Below the pieces are notes generated by a model. That model made no database searches. It saw nothing but the letters and a program-made list of their open reading frames with translations, and was not told the DNA's origin. A DNA stretch of 64,000 nucleotides from Bacteroidota bacterium. Its GTDB lineage: Bacteria > Bacteroidota > Bacteroidia > Sphingobacteriales > Sphingobacteriaceae. Shown piece by piece: positions 24,581-34,956 of the stretch (the first letter of the stretch is position 1; every line of letters begins with the position of its first letter). The stretch is from assembly GCA_013288685.1 (NCBI GenBank), contig JABDBM010000004.1, positions 1-64,000 on the forward strand, written 5' to 3'. Both the position numbers and the translations under genes were made by a program.

Positions 24581-27500
24581 CTAATGATTAACAATAACCT
24601 GTCCCCAGCGTTCCAGCACTTCCATAATTTCGGCTATTTTCATAGGTTTGCTCAGGTAATCGTTCATGCCTGCTTGCAGGCATTTTTCCTTATCCTCACG
24701 CATGGCATTGGCCGTCATGGCTATGATAATGGGCTGAAACTCCATATTTTCCCGTATAAAGCGGGTGGCTTCCAGGCCGTCCATTTCGGGCATTTGCATG
24801 TCCATCAATATCATATCATATTTTTTGGCGGCTACAGCATTAACGGCCTCATGACCATTTTCGGCAATATCGGGTGCAAAGCCCATTTTTGTTAATACAT
24901 GCATCGCCAACTTTTGGTTCACCTTGTTATCCTCGGCAATCAATATATTCATGGGATATTGCTTTGCAAAATCTTCCGAAAATACCGATTTTGATGATTC
25001 GGTTTTATCTACAATTCTTCCTTTTTCCTTTAACTGTTCGGTAATGTGTTTATAAAGTACCTGGTGCCTGGCAGGCTTGGTTAATATGCTGTTAAATAAA
25101 TGAGCTTCGGTACGGCTCTGTTCATTCCCCATCGAAGTGAGTAATATAATGAGCATATCCGGGTACAGTTTCCTTATTTTTCTCGCCAATTCAACACCAT
25201 CCATTTCGGGCATATTCATATCCGAAATCACCAGATCGACCGGTTCTTTTAGTAACGACAACATTTGTAATGCCTGCTTGCCCGATTCGGCTAAAAATGG
25301 CTTAAACTTCCATTGAATCAGCTGCGTTTCCATTATTTCGCGGTTGGTGGCGTTATCATCAACCACTAAAACTTGCTTGCCGTTAAGGGCGGCTAAATTG
25401 CGATAAACGTAATTGCGGGGCGCTTTTACACCCGCATGCGATTTTATGGTGAACCTGAAGACAGTGCCAACGCCAACTTCACTTTCAACGTCTATTTCGC
25501 CACCCATTAAGCTCACCAGTTTCTCGCTTATGGCCAGACCAAGTCCGGTGCCACCATATTTGCGGGTGGTGCTCGAGTCAACCTGCGAAAAAGCTTTGAA
25601 CAATTTATTTAATTTATCAGCAGGGATACCTATCCCGGTATCGCGCACGCTAAACTTTAGCAGCAACTCTCCATCCTCATTAGCTTCCATATTTACGCCG
25701 ATAAACACCTCGCCTTTAAGCGTAAATTTCATGGCGTTGCTTACCAAATTGATCAGTATCTGCCTTAGCCGCAAGGGATCGCCAATAATTTGCGATGGAA
25801 CATCGTGCGCTATTTGGTAAACCAGATCAATCTTCGCGGCCTTTTCGGCGAAAATATCAAGCACGCTTTCTACACAATCTCTCAAATCGAAATCCTGCTC
25901 CTCAATTTCCATGCTGCCCGACTCTATCTTCGAAAAATCGAGCACATCATTAATAACGGTTAGCAGGGCGTCACCACAATTTTTTATGGTCTCGGTATAT
26001 TCTTCCTGTTCGGCGGTGAGCGAAGTGCCAGAGAGCAGGCCTGCCATACCAATAACCCCATTCATTGGCGTGCGGATCTCGTGGCTCATCATCGCCAAAA
26101 AGATACTTTTTGCTTTATTCGCGTTTTCAGCATCCTCGCGCGCTTTTTCGGCCGCTTCGCGCGATTTGCGCTCATTCACCGTCATCCTTGCAAGGCTCTC
26201 GGTACGTTCTGAAACCTGCCGCTCCAATATCCTTTTTTGCTTATTTATTGACCTGATGCGGATTCTAAAAATGGCATACACAGTTGCTACAGCAAATGCC
26301 GATTCCAATATTTTAAACCACCAGGTTAACCAAAATGGAGGAATAATACTAATTTGAAGCCCTGATGACACCGGCGACCATTTGCCCGAACTGTTTTGAT
26401 ATTTTACTTTAAATGTGTAATGCCCTGCAGGCACATTGGTATATGATGCGGTATTGCGGCTGCCAACATAATTCCAGTCTTTGTCAAAGTTCTCAAGTTG
26501 ATAGGCGTAATTTTTTCGTTTGGGCGACGAAAAATCAAGTGCGGCAAATTCTATCGAAATCTCTGACTGCTTGTACGATAAAACGACAGATTTAGCATCT
26601 GATATATCCTGTTTTAACGACGACGGGGCATCGCTATTTTGGGCATTGGGCAAGGGCTTGTTAAAAACTTGAAATGACGTTATCAGGAGCGGCGAAAATC
26701 CAGCCGCCTTCGGTATTCGGCCGGGAACAAACGAATTAAAACCGTTTACGCCGCCAAAAAACATTTCGCCATTCCGGCCTTTAAACGCCGAACTGGATTT
26801 AAATTCTTCGTTTTGTAACCCATCTGCAACCGTATAATTGGTAAAAGTGTTAGTAGCCGGGCTATAAGCAGACAAGCCATTATTAGTGCTTATCCACAAT
26901 TTGCCAAAGTCATCCTCTCTAACAGCATAAACAACATCACTCGGTAAACCGTCGCTTTTGGTAAAAGCCCTAAAATGATCGGTTTTAGGGTCAAACAAAT
27001 CAAGGCCAGCCAGGGTGCATATCCATAAATTACCTTTGTGGTCTTCAAAAATATCAGGAACGGCATCGTTACTTAAACTATTATTAGATTCATTGTGTAG
27101 AAAACGGGTGAAAATATTGGTTTTACGGTCAAGCCTGTTTAATCCTCCGTCATGTGTGCCTATCCACAAATTACCCTTGCTGTCTTCCAGCAGGGAGTAT
27201 ACTCTATCGCTGCTTAAGCTTTGCGAATTACTGGCGCTATACCGGTACGCTTTAAAGGTATTGTTGGTTTTGTCATACACATCCAGGCCATCACCGTAGG
27301 TTGCAATCCAGGTTTTACCATCGCAGGTATGGGTTATCGCATATATGTTGTTTCCACTTAAACTATTCGAATTAGCAGGGTCGTTTTTGAACGTTTTAAA
27401 CCGCATAGTTTTCGGGTTTAAAACACTAATTCCTTCGCCCCAGGTCCCCATCCAAAAATCACCCGCTTTATCCTGATTAACGGTTAGCACATAATTACCG

Positions 27501-28750
27501 GCGATGCCATTTTTACCCGCAGGCTGTTGTGTAAAATGTGTAACGGCATCGCTGTTATGGATAAATTTATCCAGGCCTCCGCCATCGGTGGCTACCCATA
27601 AATTCATAGCCGTATCCTGATAAAGCCCCAGCACAAAATTATTAGACAGACTATTGGCCGCCAAACCGTGCCGGTAGTGCATGAATTCTTTTGTGCTTCT
27701 TTTATAGATATTAATGCCATCGCTAAAGGCGCTAAACCACATATTGCCCAACCTATCAGGGTGAATGGCATAAATGGTATTACTTTTTATGCTGCTATTA
27801 TCAATATCGTCGTGCTGATAGACGGAAAACTTATTCTTTTTTACGTCCAAAATACTAATGCCGCCATTCTCGGTGCCAATCCATAAATTTCCGTCAACAT
27901 CCGTATTGATACTATAGACGGTGTTACTTGAAATACCTCCTTTTATTTTGTCATCATGCTGATACCTGCGGAAGGTGCCTTTTAATGGATCGAACAGGTT
28001 AAGGCCGTCATTTTGAGTGCCTATCCAGATACGATGTTGTGCATCTTCAAACATGCAGTTTATGTTATCGCCCGACAAGCTATTTTCCAGTGTTTTGTTA
28101 TGTCTGAATTTAGAGAACGTGCCATCTTTAGGGTTAAAGAGGTTCAACCCGCCAGAAGCAGTGCCAATCCATAAATTATGCCGCGAATCCTCCAGTATCG
28201 AGAATATATCGTTATCACTGATACTTTTACTATCCGATTCGGAATGAATATAGTGACGGAAGGTATTCTTTTTAATGTCGAGGCAATCCAGCCCCCCTCT
28301 TTGGGTACCGATCCATAAATTGCCGTAAGAGTCGAACCCGAGCCTATTTAATTCGTTGGTGGCTATGCTATTCAGGTTATTGGGATTGTGAAGATAACGG
28401 ACAAAACGACCACTGTTTCGCTCGTATTTATTTAAGCCGGCGGCGGTTGACACCCATATATTCCCCTGTTTATCCTCCGCAATATCGGTGATCTGATTGT
28501 TACTTATGGTATTATTATCCCCGGAGTTGTGGCTATAGATAACAAATTTGTAACCATCATACCGATTTAAGCCATCGCGGGTACCAATCCACATAAAACC
28601 GCGACTATCCTGCATAATACAGGAAACATTAACCTGAGATAGTCCCTCAGCCGTTCCGATATGTTCAAAAGAAAGATTTTGGTTTTGTGAAAAAACTGGC
28701 GAAGCAATAACGATAATCAGCCATAATATATAATACTTGTAAATATTCAC
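24581..28750 (-). CDS. Reg_propeller hybrid histidine kinase with two receiver domains
   Basis: The 1389-aa protein has a signal peptide (residues 1-22), about a dozen two-component-regulator propeller repeats (each with a version of GNLWIGT) to about residue 690, a Y_Y_Y domain ([17 protein letters not shown], about 740-800) and one membrane helix near 805-825. These are followed by HisKA with [12 protein letters not shown] (His near 889), an ATPase domain ([13 protein letters not shown]), and two receivers with phospho-acceptors in [12 protein letters not shown] (about 1175) and [12 protein letters not shown] (about 1315). Unlike classical HTCS proteins it has no AraC-type DNA-binding domain, so it must signal to a separate protein. 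The ligand is probably a periplasmic carbohydrate or related compound. Confidence 0.92.
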   Translation of the reverse strand: MNIYKYYILWLIIVIASPVFSQNQNLSFEHIGTAEGLSQVNVSCIMQDSRGFMWIGTRDGLNRYDGYKFVIYSHNSGDNNTISNNQITDIAEDKQGNIWVSTAAGLNKYERNSGRFVRYLHNPNNLNSIATNELNRLGFDSYGNLWIGTQRGGLDCLDIKKNTFRHYIHSESDSKSISDNDIFSILEDSRHNLWIGTASGGLNLFNPKDGTFSKFRHNKTLENSLSGDNINCMFEDAQHRIWIGTQNDGLNLFDPLKGTFRRYQHDDKIKGGISSNTVYSINTDVDGNLWIGTENGGISILDVKKNKFSVYQHDDIDNSSIKSNTIYAIHPDRLGNMWFSAFSDGINIYKRSTKEFMHYRHGLAANSLSNNFVLGLYQDTAMNLWVATDGGGLDKFIHNSDAVTHFTQQPAGKNGIAGNYVLTVNQDKAGDFWMGTWGEGISVLNPKTMRFKTFKNDPANSNSLSGNNIYAITHTCDGKTWIATYGDGLDVYDKTNNTFKAYRYSASNSQSLSSDRVYSLLEDSKGNLWIGTHDGGLNRLDRKTNIFTRFLHNESNNSLSNDAVPDIFEDHKGNLWICTLAGLDLFDPKTDHFRAFTKSDGLPSDVVYAVREDDFGKLWISTNNGLSAYSPATNTFTNYTVADGLQNEEFKSSSAFKGRNGEMFFGGVNGFNSFVPGRIPKAAGFSPLLITSFQVFNKPLPNAQNSDAPSSLKQDISDAKSVVLSYKQSEISIEFAALDFSSPKRKNYAYQLENFDKDWNYVGSRNTASYTNVPAGHYTFKVKYQNSSGKWSPVSSGLQISIIPPFWLTWWFKILESAFAVATVYAIFRIRIRSINKQKRILERQVSERTESLARMTVNERKSREAAEKAREDAENANKAKSIFLAMMSHEIRTPMNGVIGMAGLLSGTSLTAEQEEYTETIKNCGDALLTVINDVLDFSKIESGSMEIEEQDFDLRDCVESVLDIFAEKAAKIDLVYQIAHDVPSQIIGDPLRLRQILINLVSNAMKFTLKGEVFIGVNMEANEDGELLLKFSVRDTGIGIPADKLNKLFKAFSQVDSSTTRKYGGTGLGLAISEKLVSLMGGEIDVESEVGVGTVFRFTIKSHAGVKAPRNYVYRNLAALNGKQVLVVDDNATNREIMETQLIQWKFKPFLAESGKQALQMLSLLKEPVDLVISDMNMPEMDGVELARKIRKLYPDMLIILLTSMGNEQSRTEAHLFNSILTKPARHQVLYKHITEQLKEKGRIVDKTESSKSVFSEDFAKQYPMNILIAEDNKVNQKLAMHVLTKMGFAPDIAENGHEAVNAVAAKKYDMILMDMQMPEMDGLEATRFIRENMEFQPIIIAMTANAMREDKEKCLQAGMNDYLSKPMKIAEIMEVLERWGQVIVNH

Positions 28751-28868
28751 AATTGCCAGGGGTTTAATAGCAGTAATAAGGTGTAGCTAAACGGCACAAA
28801 ATCACTGACACATAGTTTAAAAAATTAATGTATACGCTAATTTTAACTTATAGGTTTAAAGGTATATA

Positions 28869-30275
28869 TTAATTTGCTTCATTTTCAACTTGTGCCAATA
28901 CTGCGTGTATTTTTTCATCCAATTCAAGGCTGGCTTTCTCCAATTGTAACAGAATTTCTTCATCAAACTCATAGTCTGTTGCTTTAATCACATTTATAAT
29001 TCCCATAACTGATGCCACGGGCCGCCTCAATTCATGGGCTTGTATAAATGCGATATTTTCGAGCGCTTTATCCTTCTTTTGGTTACTTCGCTTTATTATT
29101 TTATTGTTCCGTCTTATTATCCGGTATTGTAATATTAATAATGTCGAAAATATTATTCCCAGTAAACTTCCAATTAAAACTACTATCAGTTCCGTATTTT
29201 TTATCTTTTTTTCATTATTTAGCATCGCCAATTCCTTGTCCTTCTTCGCCGACTCGTATTTTACCTGCAATTCGCTGTTTTGCTTTTCGTTAACATGTAC
29301 CTGTAACGAATCGTTCATGCTATGATAAATCTTATTGAAAATGAAAGCCCTCCTATAATCGCGCGAAAAATAATAGCAGTTTGATAGATCACCGTAAACT
29401 TCCATTACCCTAAGCGGCTCTTTAAGCGACCGCGATATTTGCAAAGCTTTATTCAAATAACCAAGCCCTTTTTGTTTCTCGCCCTTATAATAATAAGCCA
29501 AACCAAGCCACGAATAGCCGTAAGTAAGTGATCGCTGGCGATTATATTTTGTAGCCAGGGCAATGCCTTTTCCCGCATAATAAATAGCTTTATTATAATC
29601 CTTTTTATTGTGATCCCTGTTATTATCAAAATAATATTGGGCTATATTGTCGTAAAAACTAATCCGCTGCCGCTCGAATGCGGGCCCCGACTCCGCTACC
29701 TTTAAGCCCGTTAAATAAAGATTAATAGAAGTATCTTTCCCCGGACCATTCACCGATTGCTTCAATGTGTGGACGAACATAGCCCTAAGACCCAGCAAAT
29801 GGATAATATTATTGGTGTCTTTATTTGCAACGGCCCAGTTATAGCCCTTTTGCTGAGCATCAAATGCAAACTGATAATTGAATTTTTCTTTATACAGATT
29901 ACCAATCAGACTGTAAATTGCAGGAAAAGCATTTTTTTCGTTGGCATTTTCCGCATCTGTGAGGCACTTGATGGCCAATTCCATCGATTTTTGGTGATTG
30001 CCGGAGAGCCAAAAATATTGTGCATTAAACAGCTCGCTATAAACCAAGGGCTTTGCGTTGCCGCTGGCCTCAGCTTCCATTGATAATTTTTTTGCGATTG
30101 GAGGTAATGAATCGGCGTTCGCGTTGATGAATTCTTTCCCTTTGACAATAAGACTGTCAATGGCGCGGCGATTTATTGTAGCTGGGCTTTTTACCTCAAC
30201 TGTTTTTTGCTTGCACGAAAAAACTACCGCTACAACACAAATACCTACTAACCATCTGCAAATTGAAATTGTCAT
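28869..30275 (-). CDS. TPR lipoprotein with membrane helix and orphan histidine-kinase H-box
   Basis: The 468-aa protein begins with a lipoprotein signal (VVFSC, Cys at about 21). TPR-like helices occupy about 60-330, a coiled coil leads to a membrane helix at about 352-375, and a short cytoplasmic tail follows. The tail contains AFIQAHELRRPVASVMGIINVI, a recognisable H-box of the dimerisation/phospho-acceptor domain (His near 413), but the protein ends soon after with no ATPase domain. It lies 118 bp upstream of the hybrid kinase gene in the same direction, so it may be an accessory sensor or phosphotransfer partner. The stop is genuine, with no ATPase-like sequence downstream, so this is not a simple frameshift. 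Confidence 0.8.
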   Translation of the reverse strand: MTISICRWLVGICVVAVVFSCKQKTVEVKSPATINRRAIDSLIVKGKEFINANADSLPPIAKKLSMEAEASGNAKPLVYSELFNAQYFWLSGNHQKSMELAIKCLTDAENANEKNAFPAIYSLIGNLYKEKFNYQFAFDAQQKGYNWAVANKDTNNIIHLLGLRAMFVHTLKQSVNGPGKDTSINLYLTGLKVAESGPAFERQRISFYDNIAQYYFDNNRDHNKKDYNKAIYYAGKGIALATKYNRQRSLTYGYSWLGLAYYYKGEKQKGLGYLNKALQISRSLKEPLRVMEVYGDLSNCYYFSRDYRRAFIFNKIYHSMNDSLQVHVNEKQNSELQVKYESAKKDKELAMLNNEKKIKNTELIVVLIGSLLGIIFSTLLILQYRIIRRNNKIIKRSNQKKDKALENIAFIQAHELRRPVASVMGIINVIKATDYEFDEEILLQLEKASLELDEKIHAVLAQVENEAN

Positions 30276-30280
30276 AAGGA

Positions 30281-30329
30281 TTTAACCGGTAAAAAAATCA
30301 GGTTAATTTAATCAGTTTTACCGGTTAAA
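30281..30329. promoter_or_regulatory. Perfect 14-bp hairpin abutting a start codon
   Basis: TTTAACCGGTAAAA (30281-30294) is the exact reverse complement of 30316-30329, with a 21-nt loop. On the leftward transcript the stem ends five bases before the ATG of the TPR lipoprotein, covering its ribosome-binding region. It also lies 31 nt after the glutaminase stop, so it could contribute to termination, but no T-tract follows. Confidence 0.55.
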
Positions 30330-30360
30330 TCGTTAAAAAATAAAAAATATAGCAATTAAA

Positions 30361-32817
30361 TTATTTTACCCACTTGTTACGTAAAACCTTCATAAAATAC
30401 CCCCCTACAACGCTGCGCGCCTGAAAGCCCACCATTTTACCATCGGTGGTTTCGTGCCAGTCGCTCAGCGGTACACGGCTTGGTGTTTGTGTAGCATATT
30501 TATAAATTGGCACAGTTAGCGCGTTAAAATCCTTTTGGTTATCTGCCAGCGAGGCTGTCCACAATATCCAGTCGGATTTGGTATAGGTTTTACGGCTATC
30601 TAAAGGCAAACCAAAGTCGTTTTGTTTGGCGAGATAATAGTTCACCTCTTTTTTATAAACCGAAGCCGGAAATAAATTTAAGCCCAACACCTTATCCCAA
30701 ACCAAATTATATTTTTGGCTCCAGGTATCCTTATTACCAAATACCAGCGAATAATGATCGCCCGCATCGGCCATTTTTATCCATTTTGCAGCCATTCCGC
30801 TTGCCAGGGTCTTGTATTTTAATGCGATGGATTTTTGCCCCAATTGCCCGGCTAAATTGGCATAGGCGCCTAGGGCAACAATAGCCTTCACCGATAGATT
30901 GGCATTATGCGCCAAATGTCCTGCAAAATCGTCGGTGCATAACTGGTTGCCCGGATCCAACCCATTTTGACTTAAATATTTGGCCCAGGTAGTTAATGTT
31001 TTCCAGTGTTTTTTGGCGAATGCAGGATTGCCTTCCGCTTTCACAACAGCCGCAGTAAGAATAATCATATTGCCCGATTCTTCGACCGGCATATTTTCAC
31101 CATACGTTTGGCCATTAGCCAGCGGATAAGTCCCCAAATCGTGTGCAGCAAAGTTGTTGGTCCACATCGGGCTTTCGCAATAATGAAATATACCGTTCAG
31201 CATACCTTCCAACAGCCTGGGATTATAAAGCAAATATAATGGCGCTGATGGATAAGTAACGTCAACCGTATTAATAGAGCCGTTGCTAAAATTCTCTTTT
31301 GATAAGAAAAGTATTTCGCCCTGCGGGCTTTTCACTAACTGATGCGCGGCTATACTTTGGCGATAGGCCATTACACATAACGCGGCGTAATCTTTCCCGC
31401 CCACTTTCAGCGCATCGTTATACACCGTTTTATTAAAGTTGTAACATTGCGACATAACGGCGTTATATTGGGTTGCTGCTTTATTCAGCTCGCCTTCAAT
31501 AGTTGCACCTTTAGTTAACTTCCACCATGGTTTTAAGTTTTGTTTAAAATATTGTACCGAATATAAATCGTCATACCCTAATTCAATAAACTTTTCCTTT
31601 GCTGTTGCGTCAACGCTTCCAAAATTTAAAACGGTATTCAAATCCAGCAGCTTGCCGGCTTTATTGGTTGAGGCAATATTCCCGGTAACAAATGAACTCA
31701 CAGTTGCAGTAGGGTCGGTAATATATTGCAGCTCGTTTACGGATTTTGGCACCGCAACATACATATATCCCCAATCAATGCGCAAATCATCGCCCTTTTT
31801 CTGCAAAAGCGGCTGTTCAACCGTCCCTGCTTTTAAAACCGACAAAGGGCCTGCAAGATACTTTTGAGCCGTTACCTGTTGTGCCGGACTATTAACCGAA
31901 ATTGCCGTTGATGCGCTTAACAAAACTTTTACGGTATGGGTTTTGCCATCATTTGATTTTACCGCGTATCCAATATATGAAACCGGACGCGAAAAAACAT
32001 CCAGGTTATTCATCAACAAGGGCGAAGTAAAAGTAAGCTGCAAATCGACACCTACGCATTCAAAATCATAAATGGTTTGAGTGGCATTTATGATCACGCT
32101 TTTTTGTTTGGCCAGCAGTACATCGTTAGCTGTTGGCTTTATTTCTTCAACTAAACCAGCATCCAGCCACGATCCACCGGCAGTATTGGCACAATGGATA
32201 GCCAATACATTATCGCCGTTTTTTAACTTATTTTTTATTTTATCTTTTATTGGTATCAATTTATAATCGCTTGTCCAGCCAATGGTACTGTAAACCATTT
32301 CGCCGTTTAGGTAAACTTCAACGTTATCGTCGTTGCGTAGTTTTAACAGCAGTTTATTGATATTTAAATCGTTTGGCGTAAAGGTGCGCCGAACCCAAAT
32401 ATTCTTGCTGGTCCATTTAGTTTTCGCTTGTTGCTCGTCATCGGTGAACGGAGCTTGGCCCGTATTCCAGCTATTGTCGTCAAATTTAACTTTGTTCCAA
32501 TCGGAGGCCGGTTCCGTTTCGGTGTATTTGCTATCATAATTCACCTCATCAGCAGCGGGCAAAATAGTTTTGTATGATTTGGGTTCCTTACCCATAAATC
32601 GGTACGTGGTGCCATCAACCTTTATCAGGCCCAACAGCGATTGATCCTTACCCGTCCAGTGCTTTGTTGGGGCGGCGTTCAATGTATCGTTAAACGACCA
32701 TATACTAAAATAGGTATTATGAGTAATTAACGGATATGCCGGAGCTTTGGTGGCCTGTCCGTTAGCAAAATTAAAGGCGCAAGCAAATAACATTGCTGAA
32801 AAAATGATTTTTTTCAT
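30361..32817 (-). CDS. Secreted glutaminase-like protein (DUF4965/DUF5127 family)
   Basis: I place the start at the ATG at 32817-32815 (818 aa), which gives a clean signal peptide, MKKIIFSAMLFACAFNFANG, instead of the track start 19 residues upstream. The N-terminal and C-terminal parts match the GtaA-like glutaminase families (DUF4964/DUF5127/DUF4965): PVSYIGYAVKSNDGKTH, ALCVMAYRQSIAAHQLV, NFAAHDLGTYPLANGQ and PVEESGNMIIL. Residues about 85-225 are an inserted beta-sandwich resembling glycoside hydrolase family 2 sugar-binding domains (WVRRTFTPNDLNINKLLLKL, VYLNGEMVY). Family members are described as glutaminases, but the alpha/alpha-toroid core could also act on carbohydrates. It lies downstream of, but is separated by a terminator from, the glycoside operon. 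Confidence 0.8.
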   Translation of the reverse strand: MKKIIFSAMLFACAFNFANGQATKAPAYPLITHNTYFSIWSFNDTLNAAPTKHWTGKDQSLLGLIKVDGTTYRFMGKEPKSYKTILPAADEVNYDSKYTETEPASDWNKVKFDDNSWNTGQAPFTDDEQQAKTKWTSKNIWVRRTFTPNDLNINKLLLKLRNDDNVEVYLNGEMVYSTIGWTSDYKLIPIKDKIKNKLKNGDNVLAIHCANTAGGSWLDAGLVEEIKPTANDVLLAKQKSVIINATQTIYDFECVGVDLQLTFTSPLLMNNLDVFSRPVSYIGYAVKSNDGKTHTVKVLLSASTAISVNSPAQQVTAQKYLAGPLSVLKAGTVEQPLLQKKGDDLRIDWGYMYVAVPKSVNELQYITDPTATVSSFVTGNIASTNKAGKLLDLNTVLNFGSVDATAKEKFIELGYDDLYSVQYFKQNLKPWWKLTKGATIEGELNKAATQYNAVMSQCYNFNKTVYNDALKVGGKDYAALCVMAYRQSIAAHQLVKSPQGEILFLSKENFSNGSINTVDVTYPSAPLYLLYNPRLLEGMLNGIFHYCESPMWTNNFAAHDLGTYPLANGQTYGENMPVEESGNMIILTAAVVKAEGNPAFAKKHWKTLTTWAKYLSQNGLDPGNQLCTDDFAGHLAHNANLSVKAIVALGAYANLAGQLGQKSIALKYKTLASGMAAKWIKMADAGDHYSLVFGNKDTWSQKYNLVWDKVLGLNLFPASVYKKEVNYYLAKQNDFGLPLDSRKTYTKSDWILWTASLADNQKDFNALTVPIYKYATQTPSRVPLSDWHETTDGKMVGFQARSVVGGYFMKVLRNKWVK

Positions 32818-32897
32818 AGAAATTGGTTCTTCGTTGATGGTGGTAACAAATGACGTAAATTCCAACAACTTCAAGCGTTTTTAGTTGTAAAAAAATA

Positions 32898-32940
32898 AAA
32901 CCCTATAATTGCCTGTATGAGACAGTCAACTATAGGGTTT
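32898..32940 (-). terminator. Intrinsic terminator of the 33-52.8 kb operon
   Basis: On the minus strand AAACCCTATA pairs perfectly with TATAGGGTTT across a 23-nt loop and is followed directly by TTATTTTTTTAC. It lies 74 nt after the DUF1080 stop and before the glutaminase start, so it ends the long leftward operon. The loop and flank carry CAACTGCC/CAAACTGCC words of the kind seen at 43.9 and 45.8 kb. Confidence 0.75.
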
Positions 32941-33014
32941 CTGTGGCTATAACTGCCAATTGGAAAATGGTAACTAAAGTTGAAGCAAACTGCCCACTGG
33001 CAACTGAACTTCAT

Positions 33015-33782
33015 CTACAGCTCTCTTACCCAAATATTACGGAAGCTTAGTGGTTCGCTTTTGTCGCCGTGAGCTTGTAGTTTTATCGGTGATGGACCGT
33101 GTTTGATATATTCAGGCTTGCCAATGTATAAAGTTGGGCCCCATAATTCAAAATTATTTTCAACTAAAACGCCGTTAAAAAATACAGTTACGCGGGCCTT
33201 AGTTTTTACCGTTCCATCGTCGTTAAATGTCGGCGCTGTCCAAATCACATCATAAGTTTGCCACTCGCCAACTTTTTTTGCCGGATTAGCTAATGGAATA
33301 GCTTGCTTGTAGATGCTGCCGGCCATGCCATTTACGTATGTTTTATTGTTATAGGAATCCAAAACCTGCAATTCGTAACCGGCATCGCCTTTGCCTATAG
33401 AAGCTAAGAATACACCGCTGTTACCACGCGCCTGTCCCGAACCTGTTAATGACTCCGGCTCTTTCCACTCAATATGCAATTGGTAATTGGTGAATGTCCG
33501 TTTGGTTTCAATATTTCCATAGTTTTTATTTACCGTTAAAATACCATCGTGCACATCCCATTTTGCGGGCGATTTATCGTTATTCTGCACCCATTCGTCA
33601 AGGTTTTTACCGTCGAATAAAACAATGGCATCCGATGGCGCATCGCCAACAGCATTGCCTGATGTTACTACCTTAGGTACAGGCTCCCAAACCTCTGTCT
33701 CTTCGGGCTTACCCTTCTGTTGTGCGTTGGCCATGATAAAGCCTCCTGCTAATAATGCGGTTAATAATACTGTCTTTTTCAT
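33015..33782 (-). CDS. DUF1080 protein, 3-keto-disaccharide hydrolase-like, secreted
   Basis: The 255-aa protein has a signal peptide (MKKTVLLTALLAGGFIMANA, residues 1-20) and one concanavalin-like DUF1080 domain: IVLFDGKNLDEWVQ near the start, NSGVFLASIGKGDAGYELQVLDS in the middle, GEWQTYDVIWTAPTF, and SEPLSFRNIWVREL at the C-terminus. Proteins of this family have been shown to cleave 3-keto-glycosides made by glucoside 3-dehydrogenases. It is the last gene of the operon, directly before the terminator. In this setting its likely task is extracytoplasmic cleavage of the oxidised glycoside; the substrate is unknown. Confidence 0.88.
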   Translation of the reverse strand: MKKTVLLTALLAGGFIMANAQQKGKPEETEVWEPVPKVVTSGNAVGDAPSDAIVLFDGKNLDEWVQNNDKSPAKWDVHDGILTVNKNYGNIETKRTFTNYQLHIEWKEPESLTGSGQARGNSGVFLASIGKGDAGYELQVLDSYNNKTYVNGMAGSIYKQAIPLANPAKKVGEWQTYDVIWTAPTFNDDGTVKTKARVTVFFNGVLVENNFELWGPTLYIGKPEYIKHGPSPIKLQAHGDKSEPLSFRNIWVREL

Positions 33783-33785
33783 ATT

Positions 33786-33900
33786 TTAGTCATTAGTCAT
33801 TGGTCATTAGTCATTTTGGTTGATTCCTTATTGGTCATCGGCCATAAACTCATTTGCATTATGAACATGCTAATGACTAAGGACCAATGACTGGTGACCA
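33786..33900. repeat. TCATTAGTCATTGG phrase repeat with inverted counterpart
   Basis: The left side has TTAGTCATTAGTCATTGGTCATTAGTCATT, words of about 10 bp, and the right side has AATGACTAAGGACCAATGACTGG, its inverted partner. The tract fills the gap between the TIM-barrel and DUF1080 genes. The same vocabulary appears at 37,720-37,800. Confidence 0.7.
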
Positions 33901-33902
33901 AC

Positions 33903-34784
33903 CTAAACGTGCAATACATTCTTCACATAAGCAGCGCTTTCGGCAATGCTTACGTAGGGGTCTATTTTTATATAGTTTTCCTGTTCAACAATAAAGTGTT
34001 TTAAACCTGCCGTTTTTGCATGGCTCAGTATAGTCTTAAAATCGATACTGCCTTTACCTATTTCGGTATTGATATCGGTATTGGTTTTATCCCTATCTTT
34101 AATGTGGCAAAGGGTAAACCTGCCGGGATGCTGTTCAAATAACTTAACAGGGTCCTGTCCGGCGCGAACTACCCAGAATATATCCATTTCCATGTTTACC
34201 AGGGCCGGATCAGTGTTATTGATGAGCGTATCGTAAAAGGTGGTGCCGTCAACAGGTTTCCATTCAAAATTATGATTGTGATAACCTAACTTCAGGCCCG
34301 ATTTTTTGCATATCTCGGCAGCCTTGTTCATTTTATCGGCAACCATTTTAAACTGATCGGCACTTTTCAATACCTCACCGTTGATGGATGGTACAACGAT
34401 GTATTCCATACCGGTGATATTAGCTGCATCAATATACGACTCCAGATCGCCGGTTTTGCCATGTACAAAATATTCATCCATTCCGTAATGGCCGCTTGGC
34501 GTTTTTAGGCCATTTGCCTTTAACAACGCGCTGAAGGCTTTAGCATCCAGACCCCAAAAACCGCCTGCCTTTGAATAGCCGAATGTCTCCACTTCTTTAT
34601 ATCCGGCAGCAGCCACTTTGGCGATAACGCCTTTTACATCCTTAGGCAACTGATCGCGCAAGCTATACAACTGCAAGCCAACAACCTTGTCGCCCGCTTT
34701 CGCTGATAACAATTGTGGCGCTATCATCGCCCCTGCCGAAATGATTCCGGCTTGCTTTAAAAATTTTCTTCTATTTTGATTCAT
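33903..34784 (-). CDS. TAT-exported sugar phosphate isomerase/epimerase-like TIM barrel
   Basis: The 293-aa protein starts MNQNRRKFLKQAGIISAGA, a twin-arginine signal, so it is folded before export to the periplasm. The xylose-isomerase-like (AP_endonuc_2) barrel carries metal-site residues in LGYHNHNFEW, NMEMDIFW, CHIKDRDK and FIVEQENY. In oxidative glycoside degradation, proteins of this fold act as lyases or isomerases on 3-keto-sugars, so the annotation as a phosphate isomerase is nominal. It resembles the protein at 50,325 and lies between another TIM barrel and DUF1080. Confidence 0.85.
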   Translation of the reverse strand: MNQNRRKFLKQAGIISAGAMIAPQLLSAKAGDKVVGLQLYSLRDQLPKDVKGVIAKVAAAGYKEVETFGYSKAGGFWGLDAKAFSALLKANGLKTPSGHYGMDEYFVHGKTGDLESYIDAANITGMEYIVVPSINGEVLKSADQFKMVADKMNKAAEICKKSGLKLGYHNHNFEWKPVDGTTFYDTLINNTDPALVNMEMDIFWVVRAGQDPVKLFEQHPGRFTLCHIKDRDKTNTDINTEIGKGSIDFKTILSHAKTAGLKHFIVEQENYIKIDPYVSIAESAAYVKNVLHV

Positions 34785-34956
34785 TTTAGTTCATAGTTGA
34801 TGGTTCATAGTTCATGGCAGCTCAATTCGTTTATCGGTGGGTTTGTCATTAAGTCATTGGCTGTTTCCCAACTAATCTCAGGTCACTTACCTCCAACATC
34901 CCGGCTGCAGCTTCTTTCGGACTTCCGGACTTTACTGACTTTCCGGACTTCCTCCC
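34785..34956. repeat. Intergenic tract with GTTCATAG and CGGACTTCC phrase repeats
   Basis: Three word types occur: TTCATAGTTGATGGTTCATAGTTCATGG (34790-34817), a TCATTAAGTCATTGG stretch, and TCGGACTTCCGGACTTTACTGACTTTCCGGACTT (34918-34950). The segment 34893-34922 is the reverse complement, with few changes, of 61143-61170. No ORF beyond shadows is present. Confidence 0.65.

Noticed and set aside
24581-28750. Repeats in DNA across the hybrid kinase gene (CCAATCCATAAATT words)
   Set aside because: They encode the recurring GNLWIGT segments of the propeller blades, so they are coding repeats and not a DNA-level element.
28869-30275. Frameshifted histidine kinase pseudogene
   Set aside because: The 118 bp after the stop contain no ATPase-domain sequence in any frame, and the TPR and membrane parts are intact, so the short form looks genuine.
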